Origin: Phyto melanocephala
Taxonomy: Eukaryota > Arthropoda > Insecta > Diptera > Rhinophoridae
Assembly (NCBI GenBank): GCA_941918925.1
Contig: OW799233.1
Span: forward strand, 175,553,235-175,617,234
DNA: 64,000 nucleotides
Reading direction: 5' to 3'
The translations under genes were made by a program, and so were the position numbers. The notes under the pieces were generated by a model. It did not search any database and was not told the origin of the DNA. It saw nothing but the letters and a program-made list of their open reading frames with translations. Positions 20,121 through 32,320 of the stretch are shown here, one piece after another. Position 1 is the stretch's first letter. Every line of letters starts with the position of its first letter.

Positions 20121-20961
20121 TTTTAGCAGGAAATTTAGTTTGTTTTCTTCTAACTTAGAAAAATTATACTATACTAGCTCCACTGCTCTCTTTAAGAAAA
20201 ATTGATAAAAAAAAAATCTTTCTACTCATGCAGAGTTGCAGAAAAAGAGCAGTTTTTCTTATAACCTGAGTTATGTAAATAGTAGTATATATAATACACT
20301 AAAGAAAACTATAAAGTAAGTTGAAAATAAAAGATACGGAAGGTACATCAGTGTTAACTTAATACCCAGTTGCTACCAAAATTTAACATTTTCTTATATA
20401 AATTTTGACATACAAAAATGAATGCGAATTAGATATATATAAACAAATGTCAAATTTTAATTAATAATTATAATAATTGTAATATTAACAATGCATAAGA
20501 AAACAAACAATGCATTATTTGTTAAAATGTTTGTATATGAAGTTCGGAATTAGAAATAAATGAGAAAGAATTAGACAACTGATTCTCAAATTAGTAAAAA
20601 CAAATATATAATCAGTTGGCGAATAATTATAGTAAAATATAAGAATATAGTTATTTTTAACTTAATATGTATAAAAAGTTTTAAGAAAATTTTTGATTTA
20701 CATCCTTAGTCTGAACTTTATTATGATAACAAAAATTTCAACAAAATTGACATATGTATTAATTCCTTATATAAAAATTTAGAATACTGGTATTAATGTG
20801 GTTGGCACCTTGATAATTGTTATTTAATACATTTTCTTACACCTCTGACAAAACATATGAAAACAATAATGAAAATAAAAAGTTAATAACAATAATTTTT
20901 TTCTCTCAACACAAAAGTCAAAATTTTAATTGCTAATGATTAACACAAACTGTGCGGAAAA
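20121..20961. other. Intergenic region between the divergent AP-2 sigma and Idi starts
   Basis: AT-rich, with no ORF of note and no recognised repeat. Both 5' UTRs and promoters must lie here. I do not see a clear TATA box or DRE that would fix either start. Confidence 0.5.
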
Positions 20962-21791
20962 ATGAGAACAGCACTGACAAGAAGCATTTGCCAACAAATT
21001 AATAAACCACATATTCGGTCATGTGTGGCTTCTGCGACAGTTGAAACAACAAAAAGTCTGCGCAAGCAGTACGATGTTTTGCAAGAAAAAGCCCTTAAGG
21101 AACAGTGTATATTGGTGGATGAAAATGATAATGCAATTGGTTTTACCACAAAAGCAGACTGCCATCGAGTAAATGTGAAGACCAAAGAAGTGAAGTTGCA
21201 TCGAGCATTTTCTGTATTTTTGTTTAATGCCAAAGGTGAAATGTTAGTCCAAAGAAGATCTGAACATAAGGTGGGTGTATATAATATTTTATTTAACAAT
21301 TTTACCTATTTGTAATTGGTTTATTTCAATAGATCACATTCCCCGATACATATACAAATGCCTGCTGTAGTCACCCCCTACATGACATAGAAATTGAACG
21401 AGAGGAACTCAATGCTTTCGGTATCCGAAAAGCAGCCCAACGTCGTCTGAACTATGAACTGGGCATACCTACAAATCAAATAAGACCTGAATATTTTCAC
21501 TACTTGACTAGGATACATTATGCTAATACTGGAGATGGGACTTGGGGCGAACATGAAATTGATTATATTTTATTTTTACAAAAAGATGTTGATCTTAAAC
21601 CTAACGCAAATGAAGTAAGCGAAGTACGTTACATAAAACGTCGAAATATTGATGAAGAAATTAACACTTTCGATGCCCCCTTGACACCGTGGTTTGAATT
21701 GATTTTGAAGAATCGTTTAAAGTTATGGTGGGATAATTTGCATAAATTGAAAAAGTTCGAACAGCACAAGGAAATACAACGATTTCTATAG
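20962..21791 (+). CDS. Idi: Isopentenyl-diphosphate delta-isomerase
   Basis: Interconverts isopentenyl and dimethylallyl diphosphate in the mevalonate pathway, which in insects feeds prenylation, ubiquinone, dolichol and juvenile hormone. There are two exons, 20962-21270 and 21333-21791, split by a 62-bp intron with the donor GTGGGT. The product is 255 residues. The catalytic Cys is Cys115 in TNACCSHPL and the catalytic Glu is Glu178 in WGEHEIDYI, both in the usual sequence context. The Nudix-fold core runs from about residue 78 (LHRAFSVFLFN) to 225. Compared with the short animal form there is an N-terminal extension of about 35 residues, rich in Arg, Ser and Thr and with little acidic character before residue 28. 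This would suit a mitochondrial or other targeting peptide, although a later Met is not available as an alternative start. Both exons are intact. Confidence 0.96.
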
Positions 21792-23293
21792 AAATGTTAT
21801 TCGTTATACACAAGCTGTACAATACACTTTGGTTATACATATTACATTTTGAACCTTGTGTTATTTTCTATATTTTTTATTGTTTAAAAATTTAAATAAG
21901 ACGAACAATACATTGATGTATGTGCTTTTATTTATTTAATATTCTCATACAATATTTGGGAAATTAAGTGTTTTTTTTCAGTTTCAAAGTACAATAAGTT
22001 TGGAAATTTTTGTGAAAGTAAAACGATACATATCAATGGCTTACTAAAAAAATGTCCTATCTCGATTTTTACGAAATCGAGTTTTTAACATTTCAATGGT
22101 TGAAAATAATAAATTTACAACCACATAAATAGTCTTAACTCTTTATTATATTGTATATAATAAAGTAATAAAAAATCGAGATACGAGCCATTGATTACAT
22201 ATATATGTTCATACATACATACTGAATACAATTTAATTTTTCAGGGGATATACATATGTTTATTAGTGGACTACCAGAAAAAATTTAAAATTCGATTTTG
22301 GTAAAAATCGACATACACCTCTTTTATATTAAGCCATCAATATATTATATTTCCAATACATGTATATAATGAAAATAGATTTCGAAAACAAAGAATATTA
22401 TGATGTATTTTTTTCGAGTCAATTCCCGTGACTCAAAATTAAATTTTTTTACGTGGCGTGACATATGGAGCCATCTCATTAACCCCCCTATGGTACATAA
22501 GGAAAATTGTTTATTTTCAAATCGAATCGTTTTTAAACGGCCAAATATGTGATTGAAATCGATTTCGAAATCAAAATATGATGTAATGCATTTCGTATAC
22601 TTTTTTGTTTAAAATAATTTGACTTGAACCAAAGTTTTCACGTTTATTTCTATTCTTATCTCCAAGCAAGGCTTTCAGTAATTATAATTATTATTCATCG
22701 GTGTACATATAGATAAAAAACAGATACTAATCTGTCATAACGAAGTGTTAAAAAAATCTTAACTATTAGCTTTTGCAATGTTTACGCAAATCTTAAATGA
22801 CACACTGTTTAGTTAAAAAAATGTACTTTAAAATATTCAATTTCTATTTATACTTTACCGTGCTTGGTTTTCTAAGAATCTTCAAGTGATTTAAAATTAA
22901 CACTAAACGGGATCATAAAATGTTGATCCTTTACCTGCATACACCTTGTTACAGGTAAAAGCTATCTCAAGTGTGTTAATGACCATATTTTCTGCACACG
23001 GTATTGTGTGTCAACAATAAGCCTGAATGTTTTTTATTTTTAGACTAATAAACATTAATGTGTAGGAGCCCAGATTCCAAGAACCATCTGATGTATAAAA
23101 TATTTGAAAAAAAAAAAAATTTAAATAAAATTAGTTCTTGTCTATTCTAAAAATTATGGTCGCATTTATTTTTCTGCTAAGTACTGTATAAAGAAACCAA
23201 GCACGTATTTTATAACTTCGCAAGAAAAAAGTGCAGACGATGATTATTAGCAGGGATTAACCAAAACAAAAATATTCATTTTAAGTATTCAAT
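21792..23293. other. Idi 3' flank with a MITE and short diverged repeats
   Basis: Contains the Idi 3' UTR and then the 164-bp inverted-repeat element listed separately. Farther right are repeated short words (AAT(A/C)GATTTCGAAA(A/T)CAAA at about 22378 and 22557). No gene is visible. Confidence 0.4.
22032..22195. mobile_element. 164-bp MITE-like inverted-repeat element
   Basis: Ends ATCAATGGCT and AGCCATTGAT, followed inside on both arms by ATCTCGATTTTT-type sequence with an offset. TACAT lies directly outside each end (22027-22031, 22196-22200), a possible 5-bp duplication. No ORF. Confidence 0.55.
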
Positions 23294-23411
23294 CAGGGTA
23301 CATTTATACAAGGTGGTGATTTCAATTCCGGAAATTGTCAAACTTCATACATAAAAAAGAGAGCCGAAAATCGCTCTCCTTTACGCTATCACCTTTTGTA
23401 ATTACACCATG
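23294..23411 (+). mobile_element. P-type MITE (118-bp copy) with perfect 8-bp duplication
   Basis: Starts CAGGGTACATTTATACAAGG and ends AAAAGGTGA-type sequence followed by TAATTACACCATG, as read toward the right end. TATTCAAT stands directly before (23286-23293) and after (23412-23419). Internally deleted relative to the copy at 62845, with the shared TTTCAATTCCGGAAATTGTC and GAGAGCCGAAAATCGCTCTC parts kept. Confidence 0.82.
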
Positions 23412-23630
23412 TATTCAATCAAGGCATATTTATTTATCAGGTAATTGCAGTTTGGAGTGAATTTTTTTGTTTATATTTTTTATATATGTAGTTTGACATT
23501 TGAAATAAATTAGAAAAGAGAGAAAATTGTTTTTTTATTTATGCATTTTGCCAACTGAAACTTAAAATAAGTGTTGAAAAAAAAAATCAACTGACGAATC
23601 AAGAGTACATGATGATTAAATATGTCTTAT
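23412..23630. other. Spacer between two P-type MITEs
   Basis: Contains CAAGGCATATTTATTTATCAGG, which resembles sequence at about 28108 (CAAGGCACATTTATTCATCAGG). It may mark a second, degenerate short repeat. Confidence 0.3.
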
Positions 23631-23808
23631 CAGGGTACACTTATACTGGTGGCTGTGCCAGCACAGCTGATTATTTTTTTGTGAGCCAATGTTTGTCAAA
23701 CTCTATATATAAAAAAAAGATTTCAGTGCCAAGAATTGTCAAACTCCATGTAAAAGAGAGCAAAAAATTGCTGTGCTTTACGCTATCACCTTATGTAATT
23801 ACACCATG
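23631..23808 (+). mobile_element. P-type MITE (178-bp copy)
   Basis: Starts CAGGGTACACTTATACTGGT and ends ACCTTATGTAATTACACCATG. Flanks are TGTCTTAT before and TGTCTTGT after (7 of 8). Shares GCCAGCACAGCTGATTATTT with the other copies. An overlapping 84-codon frame is not a gene. Confidence 0.82.
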
Positions 23809-25953
23809 TGTCTTGTATTTTCTTTTTTTAAATACGACAGCACATACATATGTACATACCTGACATTTGTAAATGAGTAAGGTGCTGTTTTTTAAATTGT
23901 TTGAGTTAAACAAAAGTTGTTTGAATTTGCCAACTTTTACATTTTTATTAAAACACTCGAAAACGAGTTTAATTTTATATTACGACTTGATCCCATGTTA
24001 TTAATAAAAGCATGTTTGAAGCAACAAATCATGTAACCCACATCCTGTAAAAGTTTTATACTACAAAATTTATAAAATACAATAATTTGTTTTAATTTTC
24101 CATTAGGACACAATTTTTTATTTCATATTTTTATTCACAATAACAAAGTCCTTAAAATTAATTAAAATTTTTTAACACAATTCAAAAAGACTTTTTAAAT
24201 TCAATTAGAGAATAGTTATTTCTCTTTAGGAGTAATGCATGTTGTATAAGTGAAGTATATAAGGCTTACATAATAAAATAAATGACAACCAACAAAAATT
24301 TAAAAGATACGTAAAAAAATATTTTCTCTTTTTATACATTTTGTTTTTAAATGGTTTATTTTGATCTTTATGTATATTTTTTAGGCATTTTAGGTTAGTT
24401 TTATGAAAAAAAAAAAATAAATAAATATGAGTATGTATAATAAAAGAATAAAAAAAATTATAATAATAAAACCAGTCATAAACAAAAAATAAATAGCATT
24501 ATTTGTTTTTTAATTATTATGTTTTTTTTCATTTAGGTAATGATCACAATTTGCATATCAATCATGCGGCATGATATCAATGAATAACTTACATAACTAA
24601 ATATGTATGTATGTATAATATATGTATTTATGCATATCTCTTCAGTATTAGTTTCACTTTTCATGTATAAAAATATGTGTATGTATATGTATGTTGTTTG
24701 TATATAGCAAGATATATAATTTTTGTTTTTAAATTTTTTCATTAGCTTTAAAGTATGTATATATAACGATTAGTATAAACTCTTAATTTATATTATTTAA
24801 ACTCATTCTTAATACAAAATAGTAGAACACAATAACTATAAATGATTTAAATAATTGTAAAATAAAAGTTGATTTGAAAATATTTACAAAAATTAAAACA
24901 ATAACAAAAAGATTAAAAAAATAATATTGGCATCATAAATATGTATGTTTATATAAAGAAATATATAAATCTAGTTTTTATTTTATTAAAAATTAAAAAA
25001 TAAAATTATGAAGTATTAAAATAAGCTTCAGCACTGTTTGAAGAAAATAAAAAGTTATATATGATGATCTGTATTTGTCACCACTTTTGTTTCCCATCAT
25101 TTTATCACGCAAAAAATATTGTTAATTGTTATGCTAAATAGCATAAGATAGAGCAAACGATTTTTATAAAAAAATAAATAAATAATTCCATAGATTTTTT
25201 AAGACAAAACGCTACAAACATTTAGCTTTGTTTACAGTGGCATTGTTTATTTTTTTAAACATGTTTTCTGTATATGTATATATAAAATCACTTACTTGGA
25301 AGCTTTAATGTACTGAAATATATTCAATAAAATTCGATTATTTTTTTGATATTATTACAGTGGGCACATTTCCAAAAACAAAAGTCACTTCAAATCTAAT
25401 TACATAGTTTTTGACTGAACTTTACAACAGATTTTAGAAAATAATTGTAACACGTTTTTTAGCTGCTCTATAGATAGATTATTTTCTAACAATGCTAACA
25501 TCATGTAATTTGACAGAATTTATGTTTAAAAATGTCCCACTAGAAAATTGAATTATTTGATTACTTAATATTAAAAAAAATATCGTCTTATTGTTTTGAA
25601 CATATTTTTGTTAAGTCAACAATTAAGACGTCGTTTATTGTTTGTTTGATTGTTCGTTGAAATTTCAAACTTAAAATTTGAATTTATTCTATAATTAAGA
25701 GTGTTAGTTGTGGCTGCTAATTAGTTTATTTATAAGGCACTTGTTTAGTCTCGTTTTTATGATTTTTAATTTTTTTTAATTCGTATTGCAAATTTAAAAT
25801 AAAAACACTTTTATAGTGTTTATTGTGTAGTTGTCGTTATGTGTGTGTGTGTGTGTGTGTGTTTGGCACTTGATTCAAAAAAGAAGATAAATGAAAAAAC
25901 TTTAGCATCACCTTTTGACCACACCTTTATGAAAAATTCTTTTATTAAAAGAA
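23809..25953. other. Intergenic DNA, 3' of the TatD-like gene
   Basis: AT-rich, with ATGT tracts near 24600-24700 and a (TG)n microsatellite at 25840-25863. It presumably includes the TatD-like 3' UTR at its right end. No gene or transposon end is recognised. Confidence 0.4.
25840..25863. repeat. (TG)n microsatellite
   Basis: Eleven or so uninterrupted TG units. Confidence 0.9.
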
Positions 25954-28863
25954 TTATGTAAGCCCAAAAAGTTTTAAAGCATTAAAGGCTGTAGCTAAGG
26001 CTACTTCATCGGGTGTCTTTTTCATAAAAGCGGCAATCATTTCCACAATGGCCGGTAAACTACAGGGTTCATTGCGTTGAAATGTACAGTATCTACAAAA
26101 TATGAGAGACAAATAAAAATAATTTTAATTATTTTTATTTTTTTTTCTTTAATTCCAAACCTGTGTAAGTACAATAGAGAACGCTCTGTGATGCCAGTCT
26201 TAACGTGCTGAGGTAGCTTGGAAGCTCTCGTATTAGGATACATAAATGGTGAATCGGTTTCAACCAATAAACGATCTAAAGGTAAGGTTCCATTATCAAG
26301 TAAACGTCTTACCCCTGTATCTGATTTGTCCTAAAATTTAAAATGATTACAAAAACTGACCTTAAAAATTGTTTTAATTAATTGTTTTCTTTTAATAACT
26401 TATAATAACAATTCAACTTTAATTTTTTCAGCTTAAAAATTAAAAATTGATTTTTTAAGTTAACAGTTTTAGAGTCGTTTTATTAGTAGTTTGAATAAAT
26501 TTACTATGGTTTTTAGAAAAAAATATAATAATTATGTTAACCTACCTTGCATAAATAACCAGTTAAACTTATATAGAACCTTCTGTCCAAATACTTGATG
26601 GCTTCCTCGGCAGTGCCCATAAAACTTCTAATAATCACCGGAGGCAAGTTCTCGAATCTATAAAAGAATTGTCGTTAGTTGACTATTTAAATAAAATTAT
26701 AATCTATTAATACTTGTCCAGTATATCGAGCACATCTTGTTGGGCTGAACGTTCGTGTATTAAAATCGATTTGCCCAAATTACAAGCCAGTAGTAGCTGT
26801 TTTTCAAAGATTTCCTTTTGTGACTCAGGATCCGAGAAATCCCGTTGATAATCCAAGCCACAGGGACCAATTGCTACGCACTCCTGTGAAGCGGCAATTT
26901 CTTGAAATTCGTGCCAGCTACTAGGATCTTCGATGATTGATTTGGAATCGTGTGGATGTATGCCAGCAGTCGAGTAAATAAAATCAGGATAAATACGGGA
27001 AAGACGAAGGGCTTCTTTACTTGATTTTACTGAAGTGCCAGGTACCATAAGTTTTTGGACACCTGTTTGATGAAAAAATTAGGCATAAGTTCAATATTTT
27101 TAATTTGTATAATGATCAGTAGTTATAATAAAAATTATTTAAAAAAAAGTAAAAAGTTATTTATGTATAAACATATGAATACAAAAAATAAATGTTTTTT
27201 TTCAATTGCCTGTTAAATGATAAAAGCAAAACATGAACAAAGAAATTACAGTCAAAAAATAAACAAGACAATACACAAACATAAGAGGTCGGTCGCATCA
27301 TCGCCCACACACACAAGACGACGCCCTAAAAGACAGATATTGCTTTTTATAAAGAAAACGTTTAATGCTTCATGTTTTCCTTTTGATTTTTTTATATTCA
27401 TTTGGGTTGTTTTAGTTAACATTGAAATAATTAGTACCTTTTTAGTTTAATAAAGTACTGAAAACAAATTTAAGGATTTGTTATGCATAAAATTTGCTTA
27501 AATTTAAAATTGTTGAATCCTTTATGCATTAATAGAATAATGATATGGCTTTCAATCTGTTTCATTCTTATTTTAATTGTAAAAATTAAAAAGTAGTATT
27601 TACCCGTTTAATTAATTTAAATAAAATAATACGTAATAAATTATTTCATAAATATATCAATTCATTAAATAATTCCTTTAGTTAAAAAAATCCAACTGTA
27701 TTAAATTCAATTAATTAGTTTTAAGTTAGCTATTATGCATTTTTATAAAAAAAAAATAATTGAAGTAAATATCTTTAACAATTCATGCAAACTAACACCA
27801 TTAACTCATAAAACATCGAATGAAGTGCTGTTTATTAATATATAGGTAGGTATGTATATTATATCCAATTACACGTTAATGTGTAAATTATCTAAAAGTT
27901 TTTTCACCTAATTCAAATTACTTCATTAGTTGGACCCTGGATAATAACTTCTGTTTTTTAGGTATAAACATACGTAAATATATTAGGCTTAACTTTTTAT
28001 TTCAAAATAATTCAGGTAGGTATACATTTTTTAACTATGTGCTTCAAAATAATTAATATTAAGGTTTTTTTATTTTTTGAAATACCTATCAATTGAAGAT
28101 TTAACCAAGGCACATTTATTCATCAGGTAGTTTTGTTTCGTCAGCTGATTATTTTTTTCTTTACTTATTTTAAATTTCAGCTGTCAAAGTAGGTATATAG
28201 ATAAAAAACATTGACAAAATAGTCACTATAATAATAATATAACCTATATATAATTTAATAAATGTGAAATTTTCTTAAAATGTCTAGATGTTTAGACCTT
28301 TGGTAATCAATTATCAAAACGGTTTTACGGGACTAAATGAAAGTTGGCACACAGATTGACAAGAACTTAGATTAACTTTTAGGCTAACTTTCATAACTAT
28401 GAAGGCTTAGTGGGGAATATACGCTAGTGTTTTTAAAATAATTAATATTAAAATAATTAATATTAAAAAAAATTTTAAATTCACTTAGTTTGTTTTTTAA
28501 CGAACATTTTTAAAAAAAAGTACCTTTATAAATTCTAAGTGTTTGTTATAGGTACCTGATCTTTATGCATAATATTTTTACTTTTGCGTTCTAAATAGAA
28601 TATAGGTAGGTATGTAGGTATAGCACCTACCTCCACATATATTTTTTTTTTATTACGAACTTACCGGCATCTTTAGCTCTTTGTATGACAGAGTCCAGAT
28701 CACGACTGTATTTTTTGTTAGTAAGATTTGCTCCAGCATCAATAACTATTAAATTTTCAAAACAATGTTTAATATCATCCATATCAAAACCCGATAATGG
28801 TGATGAAACCTCTCCAACAGTCGCACTAGGTGCTGTAGTCGTTGTTGCTGTTGCCTGTGCCAT
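25954..28863 (-). CDS. TatD-family metal-dependent hydrolase homologue, possibly catalytically altered
   Basis: Member of the TatD amidohydrolase-fold family, whose active members are 3'-5' nucleases. Exons on the minus strand are 28863-28665, 27062-26714, 26657-26546, 26330-26161 and 26092-25954, giving 322 residues. The introns are 1602, 56, 215 and 68 bp. A low-complexity Ala/Thr leader (residues 1-25) precedes the barrel: IDAGANLTNKKYSRD, then STAGIHPHDS (97-106), AIGPCGLDYQRDF (130-142), LIHERSAQ, VIIRSFMG, VETDSPFMYPN and a C-terminus ending KLFGLT. Relative to bacterial TatD (GECGLD, LHCFTG, ETDAP) the Glu metal ligand is Pro133 and the His of the LHCFTG box is Arg. HPHD, LIH and ETD are kept. 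The whole frame is intact and splices cleanly, so this is not a decayed gene. It may be a pseudo-enzyme or have a changed mechanism. A 1.6-kb first intron separates the leader exon from the barrel. Confidence 0.9.
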
Positions 28864-30590
28864 GGTTGAATAGTTTTCAATTATTTTGTTTTAGCGTTAT
28901 GTTGATGTAATAGTTGAAATTTCCTATTTGTTTAATATTATTACTAACAATTCTTTAGCAGCACGTAATCAATCAATTCCACTCTATTCAGTCTTTTGAA
29001 CTCTTAATGTGTTTTGAACTATTTTCTTTATTTTAATGGACGAAAATAGCAATGACGAAATTATTTTGCTTAATTTTTGCGAATAATCACAATTTTTTCT
29101 TTATTTTTTTTTTGTATTTAGCTGCTCCACATTTGACTGCGTTTTTAAATATAATTGAATTAGCACCAACAACAAAGTTAATAATTTGTCTGAGATGATT
29201 TACAATAATAATGTGTCAATGTCGTCACAAATAAAGGCACCTTCGTTTTTGGTTTTTATTTTATATAGCACATTAAAAATATATGTTTTGTTATTTAGTT
29301 GGTATTAATTAAAAAATAATTTTATTTTTGAATTTTATTGCATTATATTATGGAATTTCTAAACCAAAAATTGTATTACTATGGAGAAATAATGAATAAA
29401 ACACACACACGACTGACTGGCTGAAATAATAACAACGAACAATACAGTGGTGATAACCAACTGTTTTTTGTCAATGCTAGTGGCGCATATTAGCGATTAA
29501 AATGCTTGACTTGTACTTGAATTGTACTTTTGCATGAAGCTTTAAAACTGAAAGTACATAGCACACTTTAACTCGGCAACGCGTTTGATGCATCGTAAAC
29601 TTTTCGCTGCTTTAAAATTACGAGTTCCACCTAATTAAGATGATGATTTAGAATTATGTATTTTTTTATTACTAAATTTACTAAAATCTGTCTTCATTTA
29701 TACCTTAATTTTTTCTTATAATCGGTTGCATTCTAAATAGATTAGCTATTTCTTGCGTTTTTTAATAGTGTGCTTTACTACAATCAAAAGAAGTTGTTTT
29801 CAGAAAAAATATCGCGTTGTTTCGACTACGGTTTAAGCAGCGTATACCTGCTGCTAGTTTATGCTACCATTTTTGAAGATTAATAATCAAACTATGTATG
29901 TAAGTCTACCTTTGTATTGAAGAAGTCTTCTTGAAGAAAGTTTTCCTCTCCTTTCTAATCGTGTGCAAGAGAAAGAGATAGGAATAAAACGGTTCATACT
30001 TGCATGTACTTGAAATTCGTTTTGTTTTTTATAATTTTGAATATGACGTAAATTGTGTATATAAAAAATTAAATTGTATGCAATAAAAATTTTTCTTTGT
30101 AAACGTAAAAGCTTAAAGAAGAATTTAAAAAATGTTTATTCGATGTTTAGATATTTAAAAAAAAACCCAAATGTTACCATCCCTGACAACGTTAGCACAC
30201 CCACAGTTGCTTAGTTTCGAATTATAAATTAAAAATATTTATTATTTCAGTTGCATGTCTTAAGGAGTATTTCAAAATACTCGATATCTCTAAAACTTTT
30301 AATTGATTGTACCATGTTAATATCAAAATTGTACCAAATAAACGTATGTATCAATGTATCAACAATGTATCAACAAAAATCTGCAACTAAAAATTTATAA
30401 AAATACAAGAGACCACCACCTTAAAGTATTGAAGCTTTTGTAATGCTTAATTATTATTTGTAAAATTAATAAAAGACAACCTAGCTTAAGGTGAATATAA
30501 TACAAATACAAAAATTTGTTTGATCGCGCCAAAGGTCAAAAATATTTTTAAAATAATAAAAAAATATTTCCACCTCGGCTGTTACATACT
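28864..30590. other. 5' flank of the TatD-like gene and intergenic DNA
   Basis: The 5' UTR and promoter of the TatD-like gene should lie in about 28864-29500. No TATA box stands out. The remainder is AT-rich without a recognised gene. Confidence 0.4.
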
Positions 30591-31075
30591 CACACACTAC
30601 TACTCTATATAAGTAATTTTTTAAATTCATTTAATTAACGGAGAGGGTTAATATGGGTATTGAATGAAAGGGCTTGATTGGCCAAATATAATTCACTATT
30701 TCAAATTTGAAATATGTATATGATGGCCACAACTACAAAATGGCGTTTAATAAGCTTATAATAGGTGGGTCAAATCTAATAATTTAAAATTTACTCCCCT
30801 CAGTGTTGACCAGTATAATACAGTAAGCTATAAAAGAGATAAAATTCAAATAATAAAATGCCTGACATAGGGGTCAAATATAATTATTACGGATTTGTTC
30901 CTTTCAACCTCCACAATATTGGTATCCAATTAAAGGGCTGGACCAGTAGACTATCAAAAATTGTACAATTCAAGTTGACGTCAGAATCAAAATGGTTGAT
31001 AATTTTTTTTCTTAACTCTGTTAATATGGACATCAAATTAAAGGGCTACAGTTAACCATGTAAAAATTCAAAATT
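30591..31075 (+). repeat. Fragment of the dispersed CTTG-ended element (internal tandem units)
   Basis: Three diverged internal units each containing an AT(A/T)(T/G)GGTAT(T/C)(C/G)AAT.(A/G)AAGGGCT word (near 30650, 30917 and 31028) and AAATGGCG. No ends. The frame at 30858-31055 is part of this repeat. Confidence 0.5.
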
Positions 31076-32149
31076 AAATATACCGTCTGAAATAATAAAG
31101 CAAACATTAACATTAAATCTAAGAACTAGGTAACGCTAATAAAGTTCATTATTCCTATATATGCATGTGTTGGAGAAATCTATTGTCAGATATAGTACAT
31201 TTACTTGTTTTGACATTAAGTTTACCAAGCTTAAGTTTTTTTAATTATGAACTAACTATGAATTATCAAGATAAATAAACCAAGACTCTTTTTAATCATG
31301 ATGGTGAGGGGTATACTAGTTTTAAATTTTGACTTGTTAGAGCTCAAATACTTCATCTTGTATTTTCTAAATTTATTTCAAAAAAAGAAACACATTATTA
31401 AAATTTTAATTTGTTTTTTTTTTTTATTTATATTTTGTTTTAACAGTTATTAGTTTATTATTTGTATTTTTCCAATTTTTATTTATATTATTGATTTAAT
31501 TGTTAAAAGTAGTTGTTTTTACTTTTAAATTTATTTTTTGTTTGTGTGGTATTCTTTGGTATCGTTTTTTTCTTTAGTTCTTAATTAAAACAATAAATAT
31601 ATTTATTTATTTATGTATGTATGTATATGTTTTTAATATTTTTGCTAAATATAGATTATTTTAATTTTGTCATATTTTAAGTTGCTTTTCTCTATATTTA
31701 GTGGCATTGTTTAGTTTAAAGCAGTTTTCGTTTTTTTTTCAATATTTATTTATTAAATAAATTTTAAAAAATTTATTTATTAATTGTTGATGTTAGTTAG
31801 TGGATTAACAAAAATTTACATACTATATATTCATATGTACGTATATTCTTCATACACATATAAGTATGTATATTTAAATAACTTTTAAATTTTCATAATT
31901 CTTAAATAATATTTTTATTTATATTTTTATATATATTATATTTAAACTCATATGCAATTTACACTTTTTAGATCGCCTCTAAACTTTAAAAAATTATTCA
32001 CTAATCTTTATGTATGTATGTATGTATGTATGTTTGTATATAGAATCAGAGACGAAAATTAAACATTTTTGTTTTTGAGTCTAATAATATGTTACAAACA
32101 AAGAAATACTTTTTCAATTCTTCGAATGTTCACAAAAAAAAAATAAATT
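31076..32149. other. Intergenic DNA, no gene
   Basis: AT-rich, with (ATGT)n at 31605-31630 and 32009-32033. Nothing else is seen. Confidence 0.4.
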
Positions 32150-32320
32150 TTCGATTTACAAGGTGCCAGCCCAGCTGACAATTTTTTTGTGTTCTGGAGT
32201 ATGTCAAACTTCATATTAAAAAAATGATTTCAACTCCGGAAATTTTCAAACTTCATACATAAAAAAAGAGAGCCGAAAATCGCTCTCCTTTACGCCATCA
32301 CCTTATGTAATTACACCATG
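32150..32320 (+). mobile_element. P-type MITE, left end degraded
   Basis: Left part reads TTTACAAGGTGCCAGCCCAGC, lacking the outermost bases. The right end CACCTTATGTAATTACACCATG is intact. Internal GTGTTCTGGAGTATGTCAAAC and GAGAGCCGAAAATCGCTCTC match the 62845 and 23294 copies. No target duplication can be shown. Confidence 0.72.
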
